From assembly GCF_003813965.1 (NCBI RefSeq), contig NZ_CP033896.1, positions 620,001-684,000 of the forward strand: a stretch of 64,000 nt of DNA, given 5' to 3'. Source of the DNA: Corynebacterium choanae (GTDB taxonomy: Bacteria; Actinomycetota; Actinomycetes; Mycobacteriales; Mycobacteriaceae). The notes beneath the pieces are model-generated. The model was not told the origin of the DNA, ran no database searches, and was given only the letters and a program-made list of their open reading frames with translations. Of the stretch, positions 9,461-21,127 are shown one piece after another; the stretch's first letter is position 1, and each line of letters starts with the position of its first letter. A program made the position numbers and the translations under genes.

Positions 9461-10147
9461 GTGACCACACCTGCTGAGAACACATCCGCCCTGCGTCCGG
9501 AAACCAAGGTTTCCATTACCGGCCGCAATGTCGAGGTTCCAGACCACTTCGCTGAGCGCGTTCACACGAAGCTGGCAAAAATTGAACGACTCGACCCGAC
9601 GTTGACGTTCTTCCACGTGGAATTGCACCACGAACCAAACCCACGCCGCGGCGCCCAAACTGACAAGATTCAGATCACCGCCACCGGCAAAGGTCACATT
9701 GCTCGCGCAGAAGCGAAAGAAGATTCCTTCTATGCAGCGCTGGAGACTGCCCTCGACCGCATGGAACGCTCCCTGCGGAAGGTGAAGGTTCGCCGGAAGA
9801 TTGCACGCTCCGGGCACCGCACCCCAAAGTCGTATGGCGAAATCGCTGCCGAAGTGCTGGCGCAAGAACGTGAAGCCGCACAGAAATACGATCAGCAACC
9901 AGAATCAGCTGATCCGTATGAGGCAACCATTGAAGAGCAAATGCCTGGGCAGATTGTTCGTCGCAAGGAACACAGCGCTATCCCGATGAGTGTGGATGAT
10001 GCACTCTCTGAGATGGAACTGGTCGGCCACGACTTCTATCTCTTCGTCAACGAAGAAGATGGACGCCCCTCGGTGGTATACCGTCGTCACGCATTCGACT
10101 ATGGTCTGATCACCTTGGCGGACGGTCCGGCAACTAACGAAAGCTAG
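9461..10147 (+). CDS. hpf: Ribosome hibernation-promoting factor, long form
   Basis: Binds the 30S decoding region and dimerises ribosomes into inactive 100S particles during stationary phase or stress. The N-terminal S30AE domain (VSITGRNVEVPDHFAERVHTKLAK, residues about 16-110) is followed by a linker and the C-terminal dimerisation domain (MSVDDALSEMELVGHDFYLFVNEE and the DYGLITL end). The 228-residue length fits the long form. The GTG start has GGGAGG about 12 nt upstream and gives the family N-terminus. It is often linked to secA, as here. A large hairpin follows the stop. Confidence 0.95.
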   Translation: MTTPAENTSALRPETKVSITGRNVEVPDHFAERVHTKLAKIERLDPTLTFFHVELHHEPNPRRGAQTDKIQITATGKGHIARAEAKEDSFYAALETALDRMERSLRKVKVRRKIARSGHRTPKSYGEIAAEVLAQEREAAQKYDQQPESADPYEATIEEQMPGQIVRRKEHSAIPMSVDDALSEMELVGHDFYLFVNEEDGRPSVVYRRHAFDYGLITLADGPATNES

Positions 10148-10611
10148 CATTTGTGCCTGCTGCAGTATCGCACCAGTGCTTTGCTCAATATTTCGGAAGC
10201 ACGCGACTACTGCATAGCCGCCGCAGCTGCTGAATCATTTCCCAACCCCGCACAGGGCACGGAAAAAACATTGACTGCTTACCAGTGTTTTCTTCACCTG
10301 TGCGGGGTTGCTGTTGTTGTGCTCGCTGCTTCTGGTTGTCTCCACATCACAACTGGCAGCGGGTAGTGATGTTGCTGGCTTGGCTAGTGGTAAAACCGGC
10401 GCCGACGCGTACAATGATGGGGTATGTTTACGCCGCCCACAGGGGTGGTGTGTACCCTGCATAACGATAATGTTTGTGATCATCTCCTCACACGTCTGCG
10501 AAAACGCCGCATTACAACGGTTGTTAGACGGTGACGCTGCAGCAAGGCTGCGCCGCAACGGAGGAGATTCGATCCAGCTTGCTAGCAACCGGTAAAAAAG
10601 GTGGACGTCTC
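10148..10611. promoter_or_regulatory. hpf-secA intergenic region with candidate secA promoter
   Basis: No gene is supported. TACAAT at 10410-10415 is a good -10 candidate. If used, the secA mRNA would have a leader of about 190 nt. An upstream frame continuous with secA from 10531 adds 27 residues that lack SecA character. The hairpin at 10244-10309 ends the hpf unit. Confidence 0.45.
10244..10309 (+). terminator. Long hairpin terminator after hpf
   Basis: AACCCCGCACAGG (10244-10256) is the exact reverse complement of CCTGTGCGGGGTT (10297-10309). The inner sequence also pairs (AAAACATTG with CAGTGTTTT, one wobble). The site is 97 nt after the hpf stop. The outer arms resemble those of the hairpin after secA. 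Confidence 0.75.
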
Positions 10612-13260
<2,649 letters not shown>

Positions 13261-13340
13261 GAACGCCCCTCAACGAGGAGTTGCTGCACAGATACAGCCG
13301 CGAAAACAATCCTTCGAAATACTCCTCGCTGTTTCCCTGC

Positions 13341-13395
13341 ACCCCACAGGTGACGTGCTGCTGGAACCTTTTCCAGCTGGACATGCCTGTGGGGT
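13341..13395. terminator. Bidirectional terminator hairpin between convergent genes
   Basis: ACCCCACAGG (13341-13350) pairs with CCTGTGGGGT (13386-13395), and the inner GCTGGAA pairs with TTCCAGC. It lies between the convergent secA and Rv3235-family genes and can serve both strands. Confidence 0.75.
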
Positions 13396-13476
13396 TTGGT
13401 GTTTGTGTACAGGTAACGCAGCAGAGTATCTCCACGGTAGCCCGCGGTGGGATGCGGCTTGTCGGATAAGTGTTTA

Positions 13477-14658
13477 TTAGGCTACAAGTCGCAGTCCTGG
13501 TGTTGAGGCCTTGGCCTGCGGCATTGTGTCGGCGGTGAATGTGGCCGGCTGTGCGGTGGAGGCGTAGGCGGAAGCTGCAAAGATCAGCTGCAGGTTCGTG
13601 ATCATCCAATGTGTTCCCAGCCGGTGGGCTTGGATCATATCTGGGGTGAATTCCACCCCGGCATGGCTGTATGGTCTCATCGGCTGGTCGTCACTTTTGA
13701 TCCGTCGGCGTGGTGACTTGTGCCGGTTCGCGCCGGTTTCGTTGTGTTGTGCTGGGAATGTATCTGGGTTGTTGGGTGGGCAATAGATTGCGGTGGCAGT
13801 GTAGCCGCCGCACCAATTCCCGGCTGATAGTGAGCCGACTATTTGGACAAGCTCAATGTGATGCTGTTGTTGCTGCTGTTCAATGTGCACGCTCCGCAGC
13901 CGGATAGGGCCTGACAGGTATTGGTGTTGCTGGTGACGGCGAGCAATATGGCTGCGAACTGTTGGAGCGATGAGGGTGCCGCGCAGCTGCGCTGGGGTGC
14001 GTAAACCGGCTGCTGCTTCACAAGCGATTATTAATTGTGCCGCGAGTTGTCGATACTCGGCCGCGGTGAGCACATCGTCAGTGTTCAGCGGGGAGCCTTG
14101 TGGTGCTGTCGCCTCGTCCTTGGCGCTGACAAGATGCAACCGGCTGGCAGAACCATCCTGGGCGTGGGTGGGTGGTGTGAAGGAAGTTGCTGATGGCAGA
14201 TTGGTTGCAGCGAGCACCCGCGGCCGGGATCGATCCTGTGGGGAGGCGATCGGAATACGGGTTTGTAACAAGGCGCAGCCTGGAATTGGTTGCCACGCTG
14301 GAGTGTCGAATTCCTGCTTGTCAGGTAGCCGGGAATCGCTAACGATCGCAGGTGGCAGTAGGGACAATGGTGTTGTGCCGGAGCTGGCCGCGGAGGCGGT
14401 ATCACGCTGCGGATGCGGGGTGGACATTGTTTCGGGATCAAGCGTGCTGACCCGTGCTGTTGCGGGGGTGAAGCGTTGGTGCCCCGGTGGGCACCGCAAG
14501 GTGTTTGCTGCTGTTGGTGGGGGAGGCAGTTTACTTGTTTGCTGCGGCGGAAATGGCTGTGGCCTGCGGGTTTTGGTTGGTGTCAGGGTGGGGTTTCCCG
14601 ACTGCTTGCGGGATGTTTGCAAGGGGCAGGTTACTGGGGTGAACGTGTTGCTAGTCAT
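13477..14658 (-). CDS. Rv3235-family protein with proline/threonine-rich N-terminus
   Basis: A 393-residue protein of unknown function. The C-terminal half (residues about 190-393), with MRPYSHAGVEFTPDMIQAHRLGTHW and a short hydrophobic stretch LQLIFAASAYA, resembles the Rv3235 family found next to secA across mycolata. The first 180 residues are low complexity, rich in Pro, Thr, Ser and Gln, and probably disordered. No signal peptide or catalytic motif is evident. The ATG at 14658 is the first in the frame, but a shorter start is possible because the N-terminal part is not conserved. It is convergent with secA. Confidence 0.7.
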   Translation of the reverse strand: MTSNTFTPVTCPLQTSRKQSGNPTLTPTKTRRPQPFPPQQTSKLPPPPTAANTLRCPPGHQRFTPATARVSTLDPETMSTPHPQRDTASAASSGTTPLSLLPPAIVSDSRLPDKQEFDTPAWQPIPGCALLQTRIPIASPQDRSRPRVLAATNLPSATSFTPPTHAQDGSASRLHLVSAKDEATAPQGSPLNTDDVLTAAEYRQLAAQLIIACEAAAGLRTPAQLRGTLIAPTVRSHIARRHQQHQYLSGPIRLRSVHIEQQQQQHHIELVQIVGSLSAGNWCGGYTATAIYCPPNNPDTFPAQHNETGANRHKSPRRRIKSDDQPMRPYSHAGVEFTPDMIQAHRLGTHWMITNLQLIFAASAYASTAQPATFTADTMPQAKASTPGLRLVA

Positions 14659-14953
14659 AGTGTCTAGGACTGTGCCGCCGCCGAGCAGGGTTCCCGCTGC
14701 ATTTTCTTCCTGCTTGCCACTACACTAGAGCGGGCAGCATTGGTGACCCGTTACCGTGTGCTTGCTGTGGGAATAGTGACAACCCACCACAGTGGCGCAT
14801 AGAGCAATATGTTTACCCCGCCAAACGTGCCCTTTTCTCAAAAGCGGCTGGTTGCCGCGAAAAAGTGGGGTTCCACTTCGGTGTTTGACGCTCGTCGGGA
14901 AATGTTGTCACGATGCGGCCGGTACACATTGAGTTAACTTTTGATACAAGCGG
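14659..14953. other. Divergent intergenic region
   Basis: It separates the Rv3235-family gene (minus) from the HAD-like gene (plus). TTGATAC (about 14940-14946) before the HAD start could be part of a -10. Nothing else is supported. Confidence 0.4.
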
Positions 14954-15397
14954 ATGATGAAAAAACCCAACACACAGCAAATGAAATTACGTGGCCTGAT
15001 CGTCGACTATTGCGGCGTACTCGATATGAGCGAAGAGGATGCCCGCCGCTGGCGGGAGCTGTTGAAAGCACTGCAGCAGATCGGGGTGAAGGCAGCTATT
15101 TTGTCGAATGACCCAGGCGGCCCTGGTGCGGAACATATTCGCCTGTGGCAGGAACAAGGCTATGTGGAAGCTGTCCTGTTGTCCGGGGAGATCGGCGTTG
15201 AAAAACCTGCACCGGAGGCGTTTGAGCAGGCTGCGGCAGCAATCGATGTGCCGGCCAACGACTGTGTGCTCGTCGACGATTCGATTTTGAATGTGCGGGC
15301 TGCCGTCGACACTGGTCTGGTCGGGGTGTACTACCAGCAGTTTGACCGGGCAGTCGTCGAAATCACCGGCCTGTTCGGCTATGAAGGTGACCTGTAA
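14954..15397 (+). CDS. HAD-superfamily protein, probably catalytically altered
   Basis: A 147-residue HAD-IA-like protein. Motif I reads IVDYCGVLD, where the usual DxDG is D-Y-C-G, so the second aspartate (the general acid) is replaced by cysteine. Motif II is AILSND, motif III is GVEKPAPEAF with the conserved lysine, and motif IV is CVLVDDSILNV with two aspartates. The cap region is minimal. Without the second aspartate, ordinary phosphatase activity is doubtful. A start at 14957 or at the ATG of MKLRG is also possible. It is followed 19 nt later by the DUF6912 gene, so the two probably form an operon. Confidence 0.85.
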   Translation: MMKKPNTQQMKLRGLIVDYCGVLDMSEEDARRWRELLKALQQIGVKAAILSNDPGGPGAEHIRLWQEQGYVEAVLLSGEIGVEKPAPEAFEQAAAAIDVPANDCVLVDDSILNVRAAVDTGLVGVYYQQFDRAVVEITGLFGYEGDL

Positions 15398-15416
15398 AGC
15401 GATGGCAGGCCAAACA

Positions 15417-15932
15417 ATGCGGGTGTATATTCCAGCCACCTTTAGCCGGCTGGCGACCTTGCACGACACCGGAATGTTGCCGGCTGCTGGCGGCTGGGGT
15501 TTCGCGGCCACCAAGGCGCTGCATGACTTCTTCACCTCTGGGGAGGATGAAGAGATCGAAATGGTTGCTATCGATGAGGCAGCCCGGGCAGTGTTCCGCC
15601 TGTTGCAAACCGAATCGGACTATGCACCGTTGCGGCGGGTGGTGATTGCCGCCGATTTGCCCGAATCCCAGGTTGTTCCCGCCCCGGAACACGGGGAGGC
15701 GGTAGTGCAGCTTTCCCCGGCAACGGTGTCATTGGATCAGATTGCGTGCATATTTATCGATCATGAGGCAAGCGAACCGCTGGTAGAAAAAGCGATTGCT
15801 GCTATTGATGCGGCTGATCTGGGCGACGAGGATGCCGAGCTGGTGGTCGGTGACGCCCTGGAGCTGCTGATGGGCTGGTATGTGCCAGCGGAACTTGATG
15901 ATCTCATCGCCACCTATGTCACCGGTGCATAG
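15417..15932 (+). CDS. DUF6912 family protein
   Basis: A 171-residue acidic cytoplasmic protein beginning MRVYIPATFSRLA, typical of the actinobacterial DUF6912 family. No catalytic motif or membrane segment is visible and the function is unknown. The ATG at 15417 was chosen because the family starts with MRVY(I/L)PAT and GGCAGG lies about 8 nt upstream. An ATG at 15402 would add five residues. It sits 19 nt after the HAD-like gene and is probably cotranscribed with it, an association worth noting for function. Confidence 0.8.
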   Translation: MRVYIPATFSRLATLHDTGMLPAAGGWGFAATKALHDFFTSGEDEEIEMVAIDEAARAVFRLLQTESDYAPLRRVVIAADLPESQVVPAPEHGEAVVQLSPATVSLDQIACIFIDHEASEPLVEKAIAAIDAADLGDEDAELVVGDALELLMGWYVPAELDDLIATYVTGA

Positions 15933-16255
15933 CAGTTAGCTGTCGCGGTGCAGTGTTGCCGGTGCCGGGCAGGCGGTTCAATGCTGCCGGCGGTACCGCA
16001 GCGGCTGATGCTAGCCCCCGATTTGCACAGCTGCCGGTGAAACACCGGGTGCTGCCCAACCGGTGGCGCGGTATCCTTCTTGCCGCTTGTCAGCAATCAC
16101 GCTACTGGTAGTGAGATGTTCCAGGTTATGCGGTTGATTGAGGATGGTCGTTGTTGCCGGATCGTTACTGCATCGAGACGATCTGTGCCGGCCGCCAGGC
16201 ACCAATACCGGGTTCCTGTCGTTTTTCTGCTGTTTTCCTTTTGGCGGGGTGTGGT
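15933..16255. other. Convergent intergenic region
   Basis: 323 nt between DUF6912 (plus) and the ClC gene (minus). No gene is supported. I did not find a clear terminator, although the region is rich in GCCGGC-type segments that could fold. Confidence 0.4.
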
Positions 16256-18220
16256 TTAGCTGGATGGGGTTGTTGGGGGCTGTTGGTGTTTGGCAGCAAC
16301 TTCTTCCGGTGTCGGTGGTTGCGGATGCGCATCGGGGTGGCTTCCCAAGGGGGTACCGTCGGCGGCAGTCGTCGGATCCGTATCAATATCGTGATGTGCC
16401 ACATCCGGATGAATCCGACCGTCGTCGCCGGTGTGGTGTGCGGTCACCGGCTCGTCACGGTGGAGTGTGCCAGTCCACGCCGCCGAGGTAAATGCCGGTA
16501 GGTGCAGGTCTTTATCTAAAATGATCCCTAAAATTCTTACTGCGAGGGCGGCGGCGATCACGGTGATAAACATCGCCAAATAGCCTTGGGCGGGCATGTC
16601 GGTAAATTCGACGGCGGCGAGCATTCCAAACATTGGTGCGGCCATCGTCGTTGAGAGAAACGCTGCCGCCCCCATGAGGGCAAACGCGGCAACCGGCACA
16701 CTGGGGAGTAGTGGATGCAGCACCGTGCCAATAATGCCGCCACAGAGTGCCCCAAGAGAGAACGCGGGGATCAAGGTGCCGCCCACAGTGCCGGCACGAA
16801 AACACGCAATAATCGCTACTGCCCTGATAACAGCGAGAAATATCAGCATCCACAGCGCCATATGGTCTTGCAGGATTTGTTCGGCTGCCCACCGCCCAGA
16901 ACCGGATACGCCCGGAACAAAGTGGGCTGCAACAGCCAGCCCAAGGAACACGATCGGCATTTCCCATAAAATATTTGCCCCTAAGGGGCGTGCCGCGGCG
17001 GCTTTGCGGGCCGCTAACCCAAAGCCGTGCCCTAATAGGCCGGCGACCATCCCAACGGTGACTGCGGCGATAAGCATCGGGGAGGATTCGTTTAACGCCA
17101 CCCCGGTAAAAATGGGATGCGGTTGAAGTATCAGGCCGGCTGTTGCCACCGCCGTCGCGGAAGTCAACATGGTGGTGACAATGGTGCGGGTAGACATCTC
17201 TAGGAGGAGCAGTTCAAGCGCGAATAGGGCGCCGGCCAGGGGAAGATGGAAGCTGGCAGCAAGTCCTGCCCCGGCCGCAGACGCCACTAAAATACGGCGT
17301 GCCTGGGCGTCAAGATGGAAACTGTGCGCCAACCGACTGGCAGCCAACCCACCCAGGAGTCGGGGTGCGTTTTCCCGCCCCACCGGTGCACCTGCTGCCA
17401 CGGTAATGACCTGGGTGAATGCCGATAGGAGTGTTTCGATAATCGGCATCGGGGTGCCTTGCATAGCACCTGGAACTGACACTGCTGGCCGGCCGAAGCG
17501 TTTGAGGAGATACCACACCCAGGAGCCGACCAGTCCGACCAGGAATAAGGTGACAGACAGTCGCATCGGCGAGACGTGGGAGCCTAAAAATATCGACGAA
17601 TAATGTGTTGCCCCATAGAGGCGCTGCTCAACTGCCAGCACTGTCCAGTTCAAGGCGGCGGTAAGGAGCCCGGTGCAAATGCCAGCTAAAATCGCGAAAA
17701 ACGAGAGCCGGTTTAAGGGGGTTTCCGCGATCGGGGTGCGGATCTGTGGGCCGCTTACCGGTGAAGCACCCGACATTGCTGCAGTATTCGATGCCGCAGT
17801 GGCATTGTTGGCGCCGGTTTGGCGACGATCGGTTGAGGTCGATGCTTGCGCGGTGCCTGTGGTGGGTTGCTTGGTCGCGGCAGCAGTGGTTGCCTCTGGT
17901 TGGTTGACCGCAGTGGTGGGGGAGCCTGCCGGTGGGGTTTTTGTCCAGGTGCCGGGCATACCGGGCACCCGTTGCCAGTGGGTGTGCTGCTTGTTGGATA
18001 CGGTGGCACGGCGGGCTTTGCGGGCTTTCCGCCGTGCCCGCCGGCGGGCAATTCGTTTGATAACCGGCGCCCGCTGGTCAGGGGTGGCAATCCGCTCAAG
18101 GTGATCGTCGCCGATGCGGCGTTCACCCAGCGGTTGTGCTTGCTCATCGCCGGGCCGGACATGCCCTGTCCCAATCCACCAACCCACTGTGATTCCCACC
18201 ACCTTGCGTGCTGTAAGCAT
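16256..18220 (-). CDS. ClC-type chloride channel/antiporter with atypical motifs
   Basis: A polytopic membrane protein of the ClC family. The conserved membrane core starts near residue 171 (LNRLSFFAILAG). The gating segment reads GAPVGRENAP (around 277-286), retaining the glutamate E283 of GREGP but not the GP. The N-terminal filter motif GSGIP is replaced by GAMQGTP (251-257), and the later GxFxP appears as GGTLIP. Residues 1-170 are extra: a very basic cluster (KRIARRRARRKARKARRA, 55-72) and a Thr/Ala-rich linker. The C-terminal tail is His/Pro rich, with no CBS domains. The distal start is uncertain; a start near residue 149 (MSGASPVSG) would remove the extension. Ion selectivity cannot be inferred. 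Confidence 0.8.
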   Translation of the reverse strand: MLTARKVVGITVGWWIGTGHVRPGDEQAQPLGERRIGDDHLERIATPDQRAPVIKRIARRRARRKARKARRATVSNKQHTHWQRVPGMPGTWTKTPPAGSPTTAVNQPEATTAAATKQPTTGTAQASTSTDRRQTGANNATAASNTAAMSGASPVSGPQIRTPIAETPLNRLSFFAILAGICTGLLTAALNWTVLAVEQRLYGATHYSSIFLGSHVSPMRLSVTLFLVGLVGSWVWYLLKRFGRPAVSVPGAMQGTPMPIIETLLSAFTQVITVAAGAPVGRENAPRLLGGLAASRLAHSFHLDAQARRILVASAAGAGLAASFHLPLAGALFALELLLLEMSTRTIVTTMLTSATAVATAGLILQPHPIFTGVALNESSPMLIAAVTVGMVAGLLGHGFGLAARKAAAARPLGANILWEMPIVFLGLAVAAHFVPGVSGSGRWAAEQILQDHMALWMLIFLAVIRAVAIIACFRAGTVGGTLIPAFSLGALCGGIIGTVLHPLLPSVPVAAFALMGAAAFLSTTMAAPMFGMLAAVEFTDMPAQGYLAMFITVIAAALAVRILGIILDKDLHLPAFTSAAWTGTLHRDEPVTAHHTGDDGRIHPDVAHHDIDTDPTTAADGTPLGSHPDAHPQPPTPEEVAAKHQQPPTTPSS

Positions 18221-18449
18221 TTGTTACCGATACTCAGGCTACTGCACCGCCGGGGTGTGGCGCTGGGAATCGTTTCCGGATGCCGGCAACTAGCAGCCCA
18301 CTTGAAAATCAGCGTGCGGCAGCAATGAATGTGGGGCAACCTAAGGGTGAACGGGGAAGTTGCGCGAACAAGGCTGCAGGGGCGAACAGACACACTAGAC
18401 CTGGCCGATGATCAGCAGACAGGTGGGCAAACACCGTTCGTCGGTGGGT

Positions 18450-19457
18450 TCACAGCTCCCAGTCGTCGGTGTTTCGCAACACGGTCAAAATGCGTCGGAT
18501 AGCTTCCACCCGCTGCTGGGAGGCGCCGGTGAGTTCATCGAAGGCACATTCCGGATCGCTGGGCGGACCGAGATGGGTGCAGCCACGTGGACAATGTTCC
18601 GCTGCTTCACGCAGATCATCAAAGACTTGCACCACTACATCGGCATCAACCCCGGCTAGCCCAAAGGATCGAATTCCGGGGGTATCAATAATCCAGCCGC
18701 CGTCGGGAAGCGGCAACGCCACCGACTGGGTGGAGGTGTGGCGACCTTTGCCCACCCCGCTGACGGCACCGACAGCCCGTTTCGCATCAGGTACCAGCCG
18801 GTTAACCAAGGTGGATTTCCCCACCCCGGAATGGCCAATACATGCCGAGGTGCGGCCGGTGATAACTGGCAGCAGCGCCGCGAGGGATTCATCCCGGCCG
18901 GCAGTGACGGCACGCACCTGCAGGGCGGAAAAATAGTCAATAAATGATTGTGGATCCGCCAGATCGGTTTTGGTAATGACCAGAACCGGCTCGAGGCCGC
19001 CGACAAACGCTGCGACCAGTGCACGTTCCACAAAGCCGGTGCGGGGCGGGGGATCGGTGATTGCACACACAATCAACAATTGTTCGGCGTTCGCGATCAC
19101 AATCCGCTCATAGGCGTCATTGTCGTCGGCGGTACGCCGCAGCACTGTTGACCGGGGCTGAAGTGTCACAATGCGCGCCAATGTTCCGGGAGCACCGGAA
19201 ACATCACCAACAACCCCCACCCGGTCACCAACCACAATCGATTGGCGGCGTAAATCCTGTGCCCGAACACACATCACCACATCTTCGGGGGAGGTGGCAT
19301 CATCTAACACCACCCCGTAGCGGCCGCGATCTTTCGTGACCACCATCGCCTGATGGGCATCATCATAGTTAGGGCGGCGTTTCGTTCGCGGCCGGGAGCG
19401 TTTCCCGGGGCGGATACGGACATCGGATTCGTCAAATTGGTGAATATTACGACCCAT
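18450..19457 (-). CDS. rsgA: Ribosome small-subunit GTPase A
   Basis: Circularly permuted GTPase that helps late 30S maturation. An N-terminal basic tail (MGRNIHQFDESDVRIRPGKR) precedes the OB-fold. G4 appears as ITKTDL, G1 as GHSGVGKSTLVNRL, and G3 as DTPGI. The C-terminal zinc knuckle has the H-C-P-R-G-C-T-H arrangement followed by a distal cysteine (DPEC). At 335 residues it has the usual length for actinobacteria. It lies 199 nt downstream of aroA on the same strand, as is common in actinobacteria. Confidence 0.95.
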   Translation of the reverse strand: MGRNIHQFDESDVRIRPGKRSRPRTKRRPNYDDAHQAMVVTKDRGRYGVVLDDATSPEDVVMCVRAQDLRRQSIVVGDRVGVVGDVSGAPGTLARIVTLQPRSTVLRRTADDNDAYERIVIANAEQLLIVCAITDPPPRTGFVERALVAAFVGGLEPVLVITKTDLADPQSFIDYFSALQVRAVTAGRDESLAALLPVITGRTSACIGHSGVGKSTLVNRLVPDAKRAVGAVSGVGKGRHTSTQSVALPLPDGGWIIDTPGIRSFGLAGVDADVVVQVFDDLREAAEHCPRGCTHLGPPSDPECAFDELTGASQQRVEAIRRILTVLRNTDDWEL

Positions 19458-19656
19458 AGGATTAAAGCACTACACCTGTCTTGACCTGTCTGGAAGCAAT
19501 TCTTGTTACCTGGTGGGATAAGGATACGTTCAATGTGGTTTTTTTAGTTGCGCCGCGGTGGGTTTTCCTGCAGTTGTGCCGCAGTGTTGCGGAGAAGCAG
19601 TTCAGCCACTGTGGCTGCACCGGGCTTGATGCAACATTGTTGCCGGCGGCAGCTGG

Positions 19657-21057
19657 TTACTTGCCGGAGATCATCGCCTGCCAGATCGCTGGGAAGTCAG
19701 CAATGGTTTTTGCAGTGGTGGCAATGTTGTAGATCTCAACGCCCTCCACAACAAGCCCAATGATCGCGGCAAAGGTGGCCATGCGATGATCCGCATAGGT
19801 GTGTAACGCGGCTGCATGGAGTGGCTGTGGGGTGATTGTCAACGAATCTGCGGTGGTGGTACATGATCCACCCAGGCGGACAATCTCATTGGAGAGGGCT
19901 TGCAGGCGGTCGGTTTCATGGCCGCGCAGATGCCCAATGCCGGACAGGGTTGATGGTGTGGACGCGAGGGTACACACCGCCGCCAGGGTGGGGGTGAGCT
20001 CACCTAAGTCGGATAGATCCACCGTGATACCGGTGAGATCCGACAACTTGGCCGGTCCGCTGAGCGCCAGCGAGCCGTGGCCACAGTGTGGGTGAGTGGA
20101 TTGCAGTGCGGTTGCTAGTTCGGCTTGTGCCGCGATCGGCACCGGGCTGGTTGGATCTTCGGCGGGCAGAAACACGGCTGTGCCACCCATGCGGGTAAAC
20201 AGCTCAATAAAAGCCGCACCCGGCTGGGTGGTGTGCACCGGCCACTGGTTGATGGTGACTGTTCCACCGGTGACCATAGCGGCGGCAAGAAACGGTCCAG
20301 CATTGGACAGATCCGGTTCCACGATCCAATCGTGTGGGTGAATTGGTTGCGGCTCCACCCGCCAGGTGGTGCCGTCAACTGCTACTTCACAACCGGCTTC
20401 GGCCAGCATGGACACGGTCATATCGATGTGGGGCTGGCTAGGCAGGTTCGCCCCCACATGGGTGATCGTTAACCCTGCTGGGAAGCGGGGTGCCGCCAGC
20501 AGCAAACCGGACACAAATTGGCTTGATGCTGATGCGTCAACGGTCAACCGGCCACCGGCTGGGATACCGGCACTCGTGTCGACCGTAAACGGTAGCGCAT
20601 TGCCGGTGACGTGCGCCCCCAAATCCCGCAGTGCGTCACACATTGTTTGCATTGGCCGCAGCCGGGCAGACTCGTCGCCGTCAAAATGCACCACATCACC
20701 AGTTAGTGCGGCGATCGGCGGCACAAAACGCATCACGGTTCCAGCTAGTCCACACTCCACCGATCCGCCGCGCAGCGGGCCGCCGGTGACCCGCCACACT
20801 GGTGGCTCACCGGCATGAGTGGCCGGCTCTTCGTCGATGGTGGCCCCCAGCGTGCGCAGCGCATCCATCATCAGCTGAGTGTCGCGGGCAGCAAGCCCAC
20901 CAGTGATCGTGGAGGTGCCGTCGGCTAGTGCAGCTAACACCAAAGCCCGGTTGGTGATTGATTTACTCCCCGGCAAATGCACGCTAGCCGTAATCGGCCG
21001 GGATGCATGGGGGGCAAGAAAGCGGGAACCGGTGTCGGCTGAGGCGTGCGCAGTCAT
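19657..21057 (-). CDS. aroA: 3-phosphoshikimate 1-carboxyvinyltransferase (EPSP synthase)
   Basis: Sixth step of the shikimate pathway, joining shikimate 3-phosphate and PEP. The N-terminal LPGSKSITNRALVLAALADG motif with the catalytic lysine and the GLAGTVMRF motif are clear, and the C-terminus carries TYADHRMATFAA. I place the start at the ATG at 21057 (MTAHASADTG), giving 466 residues. A TAAGAT -10 box lies exactly 7 nt upstream, implying a leaderless transcript. The longer frame from 21213 runs through a tandem repeat and adds residues not seen in the family. The gene is divergent from the SRAP gene. Confidence 0.95.
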   Translation of the reverse strand: MTAHASADTGSRFLAPHASRPITASVHLPGSKSITNRALVLAALADGTSTITGGLAARDTQLMMDALRTLGATIDEEPATHAGEPPVWRVTGGPLRGGSVECGLAGTVMRFVPPIAALTGDVVHFDGDESARLRPMQTMCDALRDLGAHVTGNALPFTVDTSAGIPAGGRLTVDASASSQFVSGLLLAAPRFPAGLTITHVGANLPSQPHIDMTVSMLAEAGCEVAVDGTTWRVEPQPIHPHDWIVEPDLSNAGPFLAAAMVTGGTVTINQWPVHTTQPGAAFIELFTRMGGTAVFLPAEDPTSPVPIAAQAELATALQSTHPHCGHGSLALSGPAKLSDLTGITVDLSDLGELTPTLAAVCTLASTPSTLSGIGHLRGHETDRLQALSNEIVRLGGSCTTTADSLTITPQPLHAAALHTYADHRMATFAAIIGLVVEGVEIYNIATTAKTIADFPAIWQAMISGK

Positions 21058-21064
21058 ACCGACT

Positions 21065-21070
21065 ATCTTA
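21065..21070 (-). promoter_or_regulatory. -10 box of leaderless aroA
   Basis: TAAGAT on the minus strand ends 7 nt before the ATG at 21057. Transcription would start at or next to the A of the start codon. Confidence 0.65.
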
Positions 21071-21079
21071 AGCCACGTG

Positions 21080-21127
21080 GCACACCTGCCTGCACCGGTG
21101 GTAGCACACTTACCTGCACCGGTGGTA
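21080..21127. repeat. 24-bp tandem repeat, two copies, in the aroA/SRAP divergent region
   Basis: Copy one (21080-21103) and copy two (21104-21127) match at 22 of 24 positions. Each contains the palindromic core CACCGGTG. The array covers about -20 to -65 of the aroA promoter, a typical operator position. It could also be a simple slippage duplication. Confidence 0.7.

Noticed and set aside
13970..14728. Long plus-strand frame of 252 codons antisense to the Rv3235-family gene
   Set aside because: It is cysteine- and arginine-rich, has no family resemblance, and mirrors the codon pattern of the minus-strand gene, so it is a shadow frame.
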